Positions 6,892-15,517 of a DNA stretch of 35,031 bases are shown here, piece by piece (within the stretch, counting starts at the first letter, position 1; each line of letters starts with the position of its first letter). Location of the stretch: contig CAKUJM010000029.1 of NCBI GenBank assembly GCA_934661755.1, positions 1-35,031 on the forward strand, written 5' to 3'. This stretch comes from an uncultured Lentisphaeria bacterium. GTDB lineage: Bacteria > Verrucomicrobiota > Lentisphaeria > Oligosphaerales > Oligosphaeraceae. The translations under genes were made by a program, and so were the position numbers. Below the pieces are notes generated by a model. It had not been told where the DNA came from, did no database searches, and worked only from the letters and a program-made list of their open reading frames with translations.

Positions 6892-8666
6892 AAAGACGCG
6901 ACTTCATCCTTGTCGGCGCCCCGCTGGCGGCATTGGCGGTGCTCATATTGTCATCCGCGCTGCTTTATTGCCGGGTGACGCATTTCGAGGCGGATTGCCG
7001 GGAGGAGGCGATGGAAAATGTCGCCCAGGAGACCGAGGTGGTCGCCCAGCTCGTCGGCAGCATGCTTGACCGCGGCGACCTGGACGCGGCCATCGGCTAC
7101 TGCGGGCGCTTTCGCGAGAACACCCTCCGGGTGACGCTGATGGACGCCGCCGGCGCGGTCGCCGCCGACTCCCGGGAGGACGTCGCCTTCATGGGCAACC
7201 ACCTCAACCGCCAGGAAGTGCAGGAGGCGCTGGCGGGCCGGAGCGCCAGCGTGGTGCGCTACAGCGACAGCCTGGGGAAGTGGATGATCTACCATGCGGT
7301 CGCCATTCCCAGCGCCCACGGCAAGTACATCCTTCGCACCGCGGTCACCACCGACCGCCTCAACCGCACCCTGCGCAATTTCCGGCTCATCATCGCCGGG
7401 GCCTTTGGCCTTGCGATCGTCCTAGCCGGCGTCATGCTGGCCTACATCCTCCGCAAAGTCCGCCGGCCGCTGGTGCAACTGCAAAGAAGCGTCGGCCGGA
7501 TCGCGGCGGGGGACCTGGACACCCCGATTGCCATCCCCCCGGATGGCGTGATCCGCGAGCTGGCCCAGGGCGTGGACGCCATGACCTGCCAGTTGCGGGA
7601 CCGGCTGGCCCAGCTCACCGCCGACCGCAATGAACGCGACCTGCTCTTCGGCGCCATGACGGAATGCGTCATGCTGCTGGACCCGCAGGGCGCGATGATC
7701 CGTGCCAACCGCGCCGCCATCCAGTTCTTCGGCATCAGCGCAAACCGCTTCAATATCAACCGCTGCCATATCGCGGAGCTGCCGGAAATCGTCAACCAGG
7801 CCTTCGCCGGGCGCCACGCCTTCGAGCGCGAGCTGGCCATCCACTCCCCCGCGGGGGAGAGCACGCTGCTGGCCCGCGGGCGGTTTCTCACTGACGACCG
7901 CAATCTGCCGCTGCTGCTGCTGACCCTGACCGACCTTTCGGCGCTGCGCCAGCTGGAGACCTTCCGCAGCGACTTCATCGCCAATGTCTCGCATGAGATC
8001 AAGACTCCGCTTACCTGCATCGTCGGCGCCGCCGAAGCCCTGGAGGACTGCACTGACGACGCCCAGCGCCAAAAGCTCACCGGCATGATCAGGCGCCATT
8101 GCGACCGGCTCAACCAGCTGGTGCACGACATCCTGGACCTGTCGGCCATCGAGAAGCTCCAGCGTGACGACTCCACACGCGGCTTTGCGCCGGTGCCGAT
8201 CGACTCGCTGCTGGCCGACGTGCTCAGCCTCTCGCTGGAGCAGGCCAATGCCGCCGGCATGAAGCTGGAGCTGCATGGGGCCGAACCCCTGACCGTCATC
8301 GGCGACTACACCCTCCTGGAGCAGGCGCTGCTCAACCTGGTCGGCAACGCCGTCAAATACAGCGGCGGGCGTCAGATCGTCCTGGAGGCGGGGAAGCAGG
8401 ACGGCAATGCCGTCATCAGCGTGCGTGACGACGGCATCGGCATCCCCCGCGACTGCCAGAACCGTCTCTTCGAGCGCTTCTACCGCGTGGACAAGTCCCG
8501 CAGCCGCCAGCTGGGCGGCACCGGCCTGGGCCTGGCCATCGTCAAGCACACCGCCCAGCTCCATGGCGGCCATGCCGAAGTCGAAAGCGCCCCCGGCCAC
8601 GGCGCGGTCTTCCGTCTGGTGCTGCCGTTGGCGGATGCCACGAAGCCCTCATCCGGCGGGCAATGA
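6888..8666 (+). CDS. phoR: Phosphate regulon sensor histidine kinase PhoR
   Basis: 592 residues, membrane-bound. A first membrane helix spans about residues 8-28. It is followed by an extracytoplasmic segment of about 135 residues, a second helix at about 166-188, a HAMP linker (190-245), a PAS-like domain (248-350), HisKA with the phosphoacceptor His369 in NVSHEIKTPL, and an HATPase domain. The ATPase domain has the N box NLVGNAVKYSG, the G1 box DDGIGIP and the G2 box GGTGLGLAIV. A long periplasmic segment plus PAS is one recognised PhoR layout. Here the operon context with pstSCAB-phoU decides the name. It is the last gene of the cluster. Only 45 bases separate it from the convergent lpdA, and no T-rich terminator is visible there; GCCACCGCCGGC is repeated at 8670 and 8688. 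Confidence 0.92.
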   Translation: MKRRDFILVGAPLAALAVLILSSALLYCRVTHFEADCREEAMENVAQETEVVAQLVGSMLDRGDLDAAIGYCGRFRENTLRVTLMDAAGAVAADSREDVAFMGNHLNRQEVQEALAGRSASVVRYSDSLGKWMIYHAVAIPSAHGKYILRTAVTTDRLNRTLRNFRLIIAGAFGLAIVLAGVMLAYILRKVRRPLVQLQRSVGRIAAGDLDTPIAIPPDGVIRELAQGVDAMTCQLRDRLAQLTADRNERDLLFGAMTECVMLLDPQGAMIRANRAAIQFFGISANRFNINRCHIAELPEIVNQAFAGRHAFERELAIHSPAGESTLLARGRFLTDDRNLPLLLLTLTDLSALRQLETFRSDFIANVSHEIKTPLTCIVGAAEALEDCTDDAQRQKLTGMIRRHCDRLNQLVHDILDLSAIEKLQRDDSTRGFAPVPIDSLLADVLSLSLEQANAAGMKLELHGAEPLTVIGDYTLLEQALLNLVGNAVKYSGGRQIVLEAGKQDGNAVISVRDDGIGIPRDCQNRLFERFYRVDKSRSRQLGGTGLGLAIVKHTAQLHGGHAEVESAPGHGAVFRLVLPLADATKPSSGGQ

Positions 8667-8711
8667 AGGCCACCGCCGGCTCCCCCGCCACCGCCGGCCA
8701 TTGCGCCGTTC

Positions 8712-10076
8712 CTATCCGCGGATGGCGGCCTCGCGCAGGGCCTCGGAGACCGTCGGGTGGGGGAAGACCATCCTGGCGACATTTTCCGGCGTCAGCTTGA
8801 GGCCGATCATCATCGCCGCGGCGCAAATGAACTCGCCGCAATTGCCGCCGATGGCATGGATGCCCAGCAGCTGGCGGGTCCGGGCATGGGCCAGGACCTT
8901 GACCGTCCCGGACTGCCCCTCGGTCTCCACCAGGAAACGCCCGGCGGTGGCCATCGGCAACGCGATCTTGTCATAGGGCACGCCGGCGGCGGCCAGCGCC
9001 TGCTCGGTGGCCCCGGCCTGCGCCACCTCCGGATGGGTGTAGATGACCGACGGGATGGCCGAATAATCCATTGAGTCGGCGGTGCCGAACATATTGTTCA
9101 CCGCGACCATCCCCTCGCGGGTGGCGGCATGCGCCAGAAGGCAGCGGCCGGTGACATCGCCGCACGCCCAGATGCCGGGCACTGAAGTGCGTCCGGCGTC
9201 ATCGGTGGTCACGCCCCGGCCTTCGACAGCCACCCCGGCTTCCTCCAGGCCGAGGCCGCCGGTGGCGGGGCGGCGTCCCGTGGCATTGAGAATGACCTCG
9301 CCCTCCAGCCGGAGGGGCTGCCCGGCACTGTCCTGGCATGACAGCGCATGGCCGTCGATGCCCTGCACTCTGGCGCCAAGATGCAGGGTGATCCCCGCGC
9401 GCTTGAGGCCCGCCAGCAGCTTCCGGCCAATTTCGTCATCCATGACCGGGGCGATCTTCGGCAGCATTTCGACGATGGCGACCCTGGTGCCGGCGATGGC
9501 GAAGAAGGTCGCCAGCTCCAGCCCGATCACCCCCCCGCCGATGATCACCAGCGACTGCGGGATCGAAGTCAATGCGAGGATGCCGGTGGAATCCATCACC
9601 GCCGGATTGCCGCGCAAGCCGGGGATTGGCGGCACCGCCGGCGCACTGCCGGTGGCCAGCAGGATATTGTCGCCATGCCAGAGCCTGCCGTCAGCTTCGA
9701 CCACCCCCGGCGCGGCGATTTTCGCCCGGGCATTGACCACCTCCACCTTGGCGGCGCGGAGCATGGCGGCGACGCCCTTCTGGAGCGTGCCCACCACCCG
9801 GTTCTTGCGGGCCTGCACCGCCTCCAGATCCAGCGACGGCGCCGTCCCGGCGCCCGCGACCCCGAACCTGGCGGCCTGGCGGCACTCCTCCAGCGCCCTG
9901 GCGCTGCGCAGCAGGCATTTGGTCGGAATGCACCCCGAGTTGAGGCAGGTCCCGCCCAGGGCGCCGGCCTCGAAGAGCACGACGCGCCTGCCATAGTGCC
10001 CGGCGGCATGGGCGGCCGCCTCGTATCCGCCCGGTCCGCCGCCAATGACCATCAAATCATAGCGTGAATCTTCCAT
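8712..10076 (-). CDS. lpdA: Dihydrolipoyl dehydrogenase
   Basis: 454 residues from the ATG at 10076. An in-frame TTG at 10097 is possible, but neither start has a clear ribosome site. This is the flavoprotein E3 that reoxidises dihydrolipoamide in 2-oxoacid dehydrogenase complexes or the glycine cleavage system. The FAD-binding GGGPGG is at residues 12-17. The redox-active disulfide is Cys44/Cys49 in GGTCLNSGCIPTK. A second dinucleotide fold begins at VIIGGGVIGLE. The C-terminal catalytic pair is His440/Glu445 in PHPTVSEA. Length and all active-site residues are normal. No E1, E2 or gcv gene is adjacent, so its complex must be encoded elsewhere. Confidence 0.93.
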   Translation of the reverse strand: MEDSRYDLMVIGGGPGGYEAAAHAAGHYGRRVVLFEAGALGGTCLNSGCIPTKCLLRSARALEECRQAARFGVAGAGTAPSLDLEAVQARKNRVVGTLQKGVAAMLRAAKVEVVNARAKIAAPGVVEADGRLWHGDNILLATGSAPAVPPIPGLRGNPAVMDSTGILALTSIPQSLVIIGGGVIGLELATFFAIAGTRVAIVEMLPKIAPVMDDEIGRKLLAGLKRAGITLHLGARVQGIDGHALSCQDSAGQPLRLEGEVILNATGRRPATGGLGLEEAGVAVEGRGVTTDDAGRTSVPGIWACGDVTGRCLLAHAATREGMVAVNNMFGTADSMDYSAIPSVIYTHPEVAQAGATEQALAAAGVPYDKIALPMATAGRFLVETEGQSGTVKVLAHARTRQLLGIHAIGGNCGEFICAAAMMIGLKLTPENVARMVFPHPTVSEALREAAIRG

Positions 10077-10142
10077 GGGATTGTGACTGTGGGCCAATTG
10101 CCATGGCCATGTGCGCGGCGCCGGGGCAATGGCCCCGCGCCG

Positions 10143-11255
10143 CTACTTGTTCTCCGGATATGCGTCGATCACCTGCCGGGCGAAGTGCGCAAACGTCCCG
10201 TCCTCCAGATGCCGCCGCGCCTCCCGCGCCAGATTGATGAAGAAATGCAGGTTGTGGATCGTCATCAGCCGGGAGCCGAGGATTTCGCCGACATGCAGCA
10301 GATGGCGGATGTACGCCCGGGTGTGGTTGCGGCAGGCGTAGCATTGGCAGCCCTCCTGGATCGGCGAGTAGTCATGCGCATAGCGCGCCGCCTTTATCGG
10401 GATGGTTCCCGTCGGCGTGTAGGCGCTGCCGTTGCGGCCCATGCGGGTCGGCAGCACGCAATCGAACATGTCGATGCCATGCATGATGCCGATGATGATC
10501 TGCCGCGGCGTGCCCACGCCCATCAGGTAATGCGGCAGATGCGCCGGCAGCACCGGTGCGCAATAGCCCAGCGCCTTGACCATATCCGCCTCCTTTTCCC
10601 CGACCGAGACGCCGCCGACCGCAATGCCGTCAAAATCCATCCCGGCAAGTTCGGTGACGGCGCGCACCCGCAGATCCTCGTACACCGACCCCTGGGCGAT
10701 GCCGAAGACCAGCTGTCCCGGCGCGCGCGGCTGCTCCCGGCATTGCGCCGCCCATTTCAGCGTCAGGCCGAGCGACTCCTCCGCCTGGGCATGCGTGGCC
10801 GGCCACGGCGTGCATTCGTCAAAGCACATCGCGATGTCGGAGCCGATGATGCGCTGGATCTCCATCGACTCCTTCGGCCCCATGAAAAGCCGCGACCCGT
10901 CGATATGCGACTGGAACACCACGCCTTCCGGGGTCTTCCGCCGCAGCTTGGCCAGGCTGAAGACCTGGAATCCCCCCGAGTCGGTGAGAATCGCGCGCCT
11001 CCAGTTCATGAAGGCGTGCAATCCGCCGGCCTCGGCCATGAGCGCCATGCCCGGCCGCAGATTGAGATGGTAGGTGTTCCCCAGGATGATCTGCGCCCCG
11101 AGCTCCTCCAGCTCCTGGTTGCACATCGCCTTGACGGTCCCCTGGGTGCCCACCGGCATGAACACCGGCGTCTCGATGTCGCCGTGCGCGGTATGGAGAC
11201 GCCCGCGCCGCGCATAGGTGCCGGGCGGGCCGTTTTTCAGTATTTCAAAGCTCAT
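10143..11255 (-). CDS. tgt: Queuine tRNA-ribosyltransferase (tRNA-guanine transglycosylase)
   Basis: 370 residues. The enzyme swaps guanine for preQ1 at the wobble position of GUN-anticodon tRNAs on the route to queuosine. The frame is open to 11468, but the conserved N terminus begins with MSFEILKNG at 11255, so I chose that start. Signatures seen: TPVFMPVGTQGTVKA, LTDSGGFQVFSL with a catalytic Asp, GIAQGSVYEDLR, GIAVGGVSVGE, the DMFDCVLPTRMGRNG active-site segment, and the zinc site CQCYACRNH with a later His in MTIHNLHF. It follows ftsY in the same direction, 166 bases downstream of its stop. No preQ1 riboswitch is recognisable in that gap. Confidence 0.95.
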   Translation of the reverse strand: MSFEILKNGPPGTYARRGRLHTAHGDIETPVFMPVGTQGTVKAMCNQELEELGAQIILGNTYHLNLRPGMALMAEAGGLHAFMNWRRAILTDSGGFQVFSLAKLRRKTPEGVVFQSHIDGSRLFMGPKESMEIQRIIGSDIAMCFDECTPWPATHAQAEESLGLTLKWAAQCREQPRAPGQLVFGIAQGSVYEDLRVRAVTELAGMDFDGIAVGGVSVGEKEADMVKALGYCAPVLPAHLPHYLMGVGTPRQIIIGIMHGIDMFDCVLPTRMGRNGSAYTPTGTIPIKAARYAHDYSPIQEGCQCYACRNHTRAYIRHLLHVGEILGSRLMTIHNLHFFINLAREARRHLEDGTFAHFARQVIDAYPENK

Positions 11256-11421
11256 CGGGGAAGTTGGACCTGGAACCGTGAAGCCAGGTGATTCGGCGTC
11301 AGATTGGGGAGTTTTTGAGGGAGTGCGCCGGAGGCGCGTGACCGGAAAAGACGAGGCCATGGCGCAAGGGAACCGCCCTCGCGGATTCGGTCCGGATGCC
11401 GCCGCCGGACTGCACGACGCC

Positions 11422-12360
11422 CTACGGCGTCGGCCTGGCGTCATCGGCCTCGAACATCGCCCTGGCAAAAAGCGCGGCGTCGAATTCCTTCAGGTCATCC
11501 ATGGCCTCGCCCAGGCCGACAAAGCGTACCGGATATCCCAGCTCCTGCCGGATGGCCACCACCACCCCGCCCCGCCCCGTGCCGTCCAGCTTGGTCAGGA
11601 CCAGCCCGGTGATGGGGAAGAGCCTGCCAAACTCGCGGGCCTGGCTCAAGGCGCTGCCTCCAATCGATGCGTCCACCGTCAGCCAGATCTCGTGCGGCGC
11701 GCCCGGCATCGCCTTCCCGGTGATCCGCTTGACCTTTTCCAGCTCCGCCATGAGGTCACCGCGGGTGGTCTGGCGGCCGGCGGTGTCGATGATGACGTAG
11801 TCCGCATTCTGGCGCTGGCCGGACTTCACCGCATCGAATGCGACTGCCGCCGAGTCGCCGCCGAGCTTGCCCTCCACCACCGGACACCCCAGACGCTGCG
11901 CCCAGACGCCCATCTGGATCGCGCCGGCCGCCCGGAAGGTGTCGCCGGCCCCCAGCACCACCTTGGCGCCCTGCTCCATGAAATGGTGCGCCAGCTTGGC
12001 GATCGTGGTGGTCTTGCCGCTGCCATTGACCCCGACCATGAGAATGACCGTCGGGCCATCCGGATTGCGGCTGATTGGCGCCGTGCCGCCCGCCGTCAGG
12101 ATGCCGACGATCTTTTCCTCGCAGGCGGCGATGATGTCAGTGCCGGTGGAAATCTGCCCGCGCGAATAGCGGTCCTTGAGGTCGGCGATGAGCTGGGCGG
12201 TGACCGCCGGCCCCAGGTCCGTGGCCAGAAGCGCCTTCTCCAGCTTGCGGTAGGCGTCGTCGTCCCAGACCTTGACCTCGGTGAAGACCGACTGGATGCC
12301 GTGGACGATTGCGGTCTTGGTCTTTTCCAGACCCTTCTTGAAAAATCCAAATAGCGACAT
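11422..12360 (-). CDS. ftsY: Signal recognition particle receptor FtsY
   Basis: 312 residues, a compact FtsY with little acidic N-terminal extension. It is the GTPase receptor that docks SRP-bound ribosomes at the inner membrane. The N domain covers about 1-100. The G domain has G1 GVNGSGKTTT (110-119), DTFRAA (140-145), DTAGR (192-196) and TKLDG (256-260), followed by the RFVGLGE closing segment. A slight oddity is DTFRAAGAIQM where most family members have AAAVEQL. The membrane-targeting helix MSLFGFFKKGLEK at the start is amphipathic, as expected. The gene lies eight bases downstream of nusB and is probably cotranscribed with it. Confidence 0.95.
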   Translation of the reverse strand: MSLFGFFKKGLEKTKTAIVHGIQSVFTEVKVWDDDAYRKLEKALLATDLGPAVTAQLIADLKDRYSRGQISTGTDIIAACEEKIVGILTAGGTAPISRNPDGPTVILMVGVNGSGKTTTIAKLAHHFMEQGAKVVLGAGDTFRAAGAIQMGVWAQRLGCPVVEGKLGGDSAAVAFDAVKSGQRQNADYVIIDTAGRQTTRGDLMAELEKVKRITGKAMPGAPHEIWLTVDASIGGSALSQAREFGRLFPITGLVLTKLDGTGRGGVVVAIRQELGYPVRFVGLGEAMDDLKEFDAALFARAMFEADDARPTP

Positions 12361-12368
12361 AGCTCAAG

Positions 12369-12953
12369 TCATTTGCTGCCGGAACCAAAATCCAATGGCA
12401 TCGCCTCCAATTGGCGGCGGACATTGTCCAGCACCCCGTTGATGAATTTCGGGGATTCCGGCTGGCCGTATTGCTTTGACAATTCGATGGCCTCGTTGAT
12501 GGCCACCACCACCCCGACCTTGTCGTCATAGCGCATCTCCGCCACCGCCAGCCGCAGCAGATTCCGGTCGATGCAATTCATCCGCCTCAGATCCCAGTTG
12601 TCGGCCGCCGCCCGGATCATGGCATCGATGTCGCCACGGTGTTCCTCCACCATGGCGAGCAGCTTCCGGGCGCGGATGGCGGCCTTGCGGTAGACCCTCG
12701 CGTCCACATGCAAGTCGTTTTCCGTCTCCGCCAGCTCCAGGAAGTCCTCGAAGGCCTCCGGGGAATAGCCCTGGTCCGGCTGCATCTCCATCTCATAGAG
12801 GAACTGCAAAGCCAGAATGCGGGAGAGGGTGCGCTGGATCCGGTAGACCGCCGCGCTGCTGCGGCCGTGCGGCGGTTCCGACGCGGCCGCGGGACGCCGC
12901 GACGCCATCGGCTCCGATGGAAAATCTGTGTCACTGCTCATGGCAATATCCAT
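12369..12953 (-). CDS. nusB: Transcription antitermination factor NusB
   Basis: 194 residues. NusB with NusE binds boxA RNA and promotes antitermination of rRNA operons. The helical NusB domain starts near residue 40 (RTLSRILALQFLYEME) and ends with the diagnostic NCIDRNLLRLAVAEM, VAINEAIELSKQYG and SPKFINGVLDNV stretch. The first 35 or so residues are a low-complexity extension not typical of the family, so the true start may be one of the internal Met codons (12941 or 12908). No strong ribosome site marks any of them. It lies 27 bases downstream of ribH; a ribH-nusB pair is common in bacteria. Confidence 0.93.
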   Translation of the reverse strand: MDIAMSSDTDFPSEPMASRRPAAASEPPHGRSSAAVYRIQRTLSRILALQFLYEMEMQPDQGYSPEAFEDFLELAETENDLHVDARVYRKAAIRARKLLAMVEEHRGDIDAMIRAAADNWDLRRMNCIDRNLLRLAVAEMRYDDKVGVVVAINEAIELSKQYGQPESPKFINGVLDNVRRQLEAMPLDFGSGSK

Positions 12954-12980
12954 ATAAGAACACGTCCCACCCGCGGCGGG

Positions 12981-13472
12981 CTATTTTTTGCCGGCGGCGG
13001 GCAATTCCCGGAGCAGATTCGCCATCTCGATGGCGGAGGCTGCGGCGCTGGCGCCGCGATTTCCGGCCTTGCTGCCGCTGCGTTCGATCGCCTGCTCGAT
13101 ATTCTCCGTCGTCACCACGCCGTAGATTGCGGGGACGCCGGTCTCCAGGGCGATTTGCGCCAGCCCCTTGGATACTTCGCTGTTGATCATCAGCGCGTGC
13201 TGGGTGGATCCCTGGATCACCACCCCCAGCGCAATCACCGCGTCATATTTTCCGCTTTGCGCCATCTTCTTGATCACCAGCGGGATTTCAAATGACCCCG
13301 GCACCCAGGCCACGGCGATGTCCCGGGCTGCCGCGCCATGGCGCAACAGCGTATCCACCGCGCCGCTGAGCAGCTGCTCGACAAAAATTGAATTGAAACG
13401 GGCGCAGACAATGCCGACACGCAATCCGGCGGCATTCATCTTCCCTTCCAGGGTCTTGATTTCAGAGTTCAT
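12981..13472 (-). CDS. ribH: 6,7-dimethyl-8-ribityllumazine synthase
   Basis: 163 residues. The enzyme condenses the ribulose-5-phosphate-derived C4 unit made by RibB with the pyrimidine from the RibA branch to form lumazine, the riboflavin precursor. Signatures seen: VGIVCARFNSIFVEQLLSGA, WVPGSFEIPL, the active-site region ALGVVIQGSTQH with the catalytic His, and GVPAIYGVVTTENIEQA. The frame runs upstream to 13748, overlapping ribBA out of frame. The conserved N terminus and an ATG at 13472 fix the start. There is no Shine-Dalgarno match. A TATAAA-like -10 (minus strand, 13489-13494) would give a leader of only about ten bases. Confidence 0.94.
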   Translation of the reverse strand: MNSEIKTLEGKMNAAGLRVGIVCARFNSIFVEQLLSGAVDTLLRHGAAARDIAVAWVPGSFEIPLVIKKMAQSGKYDAVIALGVVIQGSTQHALMINSEVSKGLAQIALETGVPAIYGVVTTENIEQAIERSGSKAGNRGASAAASAIEMANLLRELPAAGKK

Positions 13473-13502
13473 GATTGCAATGGTGTTTTTTATATGGCAA
13501 TC

Positions 13503-13517
13503 CGATGCGCCGCATCG
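13503..13517. promoter_or_regulatory. 15-bp palindrome upstream of ribH
   Basis: CGATGCGCCGCATCG is a perfect 7-bp inverted repeat around one central base. It lies about 30 bases upstream of the ribH ATG and just upstream of a minus-strand TATAAA-like element at 13489-13494, so it covers where a -35 element would sit. The geometry suggests an operator, but the binding protein is unknown. It could also be a small RNA hairpin. Confidence 0.4.
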
Positions 13518-13540
13518 TAAATGCCACGAGTCCACGGGAA

Positions 13541-13562
13541 GCCCCACCGGTGTGGGTGGGGC
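13541..13562 (-). terminator. Hairpin between ribBA and ribH, possible terminator
   Basis: A perfect 8-bp stem (GCCCCACC with GGTGGGGC) closes a 6-base loop about 135 bases downstream of the ribBA stop. There is no T tract after it on the minus strand, only TTCCCG. If it terminates, it does so weakly or with help; it may instead be an RNA-stability structure. Confidence 0.35.
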
Positions 13563-13698
13563 AGTAAGACTATGACCTGGATCCGCGAAGCCGGCCTCAG
13601 AACGAGCGGTTTCACCTGCCGCGGCCGGCCGGATGGCGGAGGCATGGTGCGGCGTGTTCCACGCATTGCGCGCGGGGCGGTTGCGCGCCATCGATCCC

Positions 13699-14883
13699 CT
13701 ACAGCAGGTGTTCCATGCGGTCGCGCTTGGTCTCCAGGTACTTCTCATCGCACGGATTGCTGGGGATCACCAGCGGCACGCGGCCGGTGATTTCCAATCC
13801 ATAGCCGGAAAGCCCGGCCAGCTTCCTGGGGTTGTTGGTCAGCAACCGGATGCTCCGAACCCCGAGGTTGCGGAGGATCTCGGCGCCGATGCCATACTCG
13901 CGCAGATCCGGCGCAAAACCCTGGCGGGTGTTGGCGTCCACCGTGTCCAGGCCGTGATCCTGCAGACGGTAGGCATGGAGCTTGTTGACCAGCCCGATGC
14001 CGCGGCCTTCCTGCCGCAGATAGACCATCACCCCGCAATCCTCCTGCGCAATCATCCGCATGGCGGTGTCGAACTGGCTACCGCAATCGCAACGGCGGGA
14101 GTGGAAGACGTCGCCGGTAAGGCATTCGCTATGCACCCGGGTCAGGACGTTTTCCCTGCCACAGACATCGCCCTTGACCAGCGCCAGATGTTCGCGGCCA
14201 TTGTTCCTGGCCACAAAGCAATAGAGCATGAAGTCGCCGTAGTCGGTCGGCAATTTCACCACCTCGGTGCGCTCGACCAGCTTCTCGGTGCGGCGGCGGT
14301 AGGCGATCAGATCCGCGATGGTCGCAATCTTGAGATGGTGTTTCCGGGCGAACTCCAGCAGCTGGCCGGTGCGCGCCATGCTGCCGTCCGGATTGAGTAC
14401 CTCGCAGATCGCGGCGCTCTGGTTGAGGCCGGCGATGCGCAGCAGATCCAGCGATCCCTCGGTGTGACCGGCCCGCACCAGCACCCCGCCAGCCTTGGCG
14501 ATCAACGGAAAGACATGGCCCGGCGAACGGAAATCACCGGCCGTGCGGCATGGATCCGCCAGATCCGCCACCGTCATCGCCCGGTCGAAGGCCGAAGTGC
14601 CGGTGCCTGTACGGCGGCTGTCCACCGTCACGGTGAAACAGGTGTCCATCGGGTCGCCGGTGCTGGCCATCTGGACCAGCCCCAGCTCGGCGGCGCGTTC
14701 ACGGGTGATCGGCGCACAGACCAGCCCGCGGCCATTGGTGATCATGAAATTAATCGCCTCCGGAGTGGCCTTCTCTCCGGCTATGACCAGATCCCCCTCG
14801 TTTTCGCGGTTTTCATCGTCGGTGAGAATTATCATCTCACCATTTGACAGTGCCTTGGCGGCTTCTTCGATTGTGCTGAACAT
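13699..14883 (-). CDS. ribBA: Bifunctional DHBP synthase / GTP cyclohydrolase II
   Basis: 394 residues, a RibB-RibA fusion that supplies both precursors of riboflavin. The RibB half (about 1-200) has DDENRENEGDLV, GRGLVCAPIT, DSRRTGTGTSAFDRA and FRSPGHVFPLIAKAGGVL. The RibA half (about 205-394) has RVHSECLTGDVFHSRRC, where the zinc-binding cysteines include DCGSQ, then YLRQEGRGIGL, the DTVDAN motif, and LLTNNPRK. The in-frame extension to 15027 is low-complexity leader, so the start is the ATG at 14883, where conservation begins. There is no Shine-Dalgarno sequence. No FMN riboswitch core is present upstream. ribH follows 226 bases downstream. Confidence 0.95.
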   Translation of the reverse strand: MFSTIEEAAKALSNGEMIILTDDENRENEGDLVIAGEKATPEAINFMITNGRGLVCAPITRERAAELGLVQMASTGDPMDTCFTVTVDSRRTGTGTSAFDRAMTVADLADPCRTAGDFRSPGHVFPLIAKAGGVLVRAGHTEGSLDLLRIAGLNQSAAICEVLNPDGSMARTGQLLEFARKHHLKIATIADLIAYRRRTEKLVERTEVVKLPTDYGDFMLYCFVARNNGREHLALVKGDVCGRENVLTRVHSECLTGDVFHSRRCDCGSQFDTAMRMIAQEDCGVMVYLRQEGRGIGLVNKLHAYRLQDHGLDTVDANTRQGFAPDLREYGIGAEILRNLGVRSIRLLTNNPRKLAGLSGYGLEITGRVPLVIPSNPCDEKYLETKRDRMEHLL

Positions 14884-14980
14884 AGAACGGAGGGGAAACG
14901 ATGGATGAACTGATGGGGGGGGGTGATGGAGGGGAGGACGGACGGACGGAAGGGAAAACGGACGCGGGGAACGGAGGCCG
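14884..14980. other. Polypurine tract (C-rich leader of ribBA)
   Basis: On the plus strand this stretch is almost all purine, with a run of nine G at 14915-14923 and repeated ACGG and GGAGGGGAGG words. The ribBA transcript would therefore carry a long C/T-rich leader without a ribosome site. It separates ribBA from the XRE gene and holds no coding sequence. Confidence 0.6.
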
Positions 14981-15517
14981 TCATCCGTTTCCGCGGGAAT
15001 CCGGCGTACTGCGCTGCACTGCGCCACCTGTTATCCGTTCCCCCAGGACGCCGGTCGGATCCAGCATGATGGTACGGATGATCATTGCCATGGCATGGCT
15101 GACCGGGATGTCGAGCTTTCCGGCGACATTGCGCGCCAGGGTCTCCAGGGATGGCTGCAACAGCAGCCGCACGACGGCCCGCAACGTCTCGTCCGGCAGC
15201 CGCCGCAGCTCTTCCCGCAGGGGCACGCCGGCCGGCGCCGTCATCATCGCGCCGCCATCGGCATTCTGGCGCCGCGACGGAGAGCGGCCGGTCTGGAGAA
15301 ATTCCACCGTGGTGTCCAGTTTCTCCGCGATGCGCCCCAGCGTCCGCAACGAGGTGCCGGTGCGGCCAGCCTCCAGCTTGGTATAGAGGCTGGCCGAGAC
15401 ATCGAGATACTCCGCCATTTCCGTCTGGAGCAGGTGCATGCGCTCGCGGAAGGCGCGCAGGCGCCCCCCCAGAGTCGAAGGATTGCCGGTGGATGACTTG
15501 GCCATTTCCCCGGGCAT
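14981..15517 (-). CDS. XRE-family transcriptional regulator
   Basis: 178 residues. The helix-turn-helix of the Cro/C1 type lies near residues 18-75, with LLQTEMAEYLDVSASLYTKL as the HTH core and EAGRTGTSLRTLGRIAEKL completing the domain. The remaining about 100 residues match nothing I recognise. They hold LPDETLRAVVRLLLQPSLE and a helix-rich segment that could be a dimer or ligand domain. The ATG at 15517 shares one base with the stop of the upstream membrane-protein gene (TGATG), so its translation is probably coupled to that gene. A second Met at 15505 is possible. Its likely targets are its own operon or ribBA downstream, but no operator is identified. Confidence 0.85.
   Translation of the reverse strand: MPGEMAKSSTGNPSTLGGRLRAFRERMHLLQTEMAEYLDVSASLYTKLEAGRTGTSLRTLGRIAEKLDTTVEFLQTGRSPSRRQNADGGAMMTAPAGVPLREELRRLPDETLRAVVRLLLQPSLETLARNVAGKLDIPVSHAMAMIIRTIMLDPTGVLGERITGGAVQRSTPDSRGNG

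Noticed and set aside
7422..8600. 392-residue minus-strand frame opposite phoR
   Set aside because: Antisense shadow of a well-supported histidine kinase, typical in G+C-rich DNA.
11256..11421. Possible preQ1 riboswitch ahead of tgt
   Set aside because: No matching pseudoknot core. Only small G+C hairpins are seen (CGACGCC/GGCGTCG and GCGCC/GGCGC).
11256..11468. 71-residue N-terminal extension of tgt
   Set aside because: It overlaps the ftsY end and is low-complexity; Tgt conservation starts at MSFEILKNG.
13520..13622. Cobalamin-riboswitch-like words on the plus strand (GCCAC, GGGAAG, CGAAGCC, ACCTGCC)
   Set aside because: The upstream half with its conserved core is missing, the orientation is opposite to the rib genes, and no plus-strand gene follows. 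Most likely chance.
13473..13748. 92-residue N-terminal extension of ribH
   Set aside because: It overlaps the 3' end of ribBA and has no lumazine-synthase similarity; the conserved start is at 13472.
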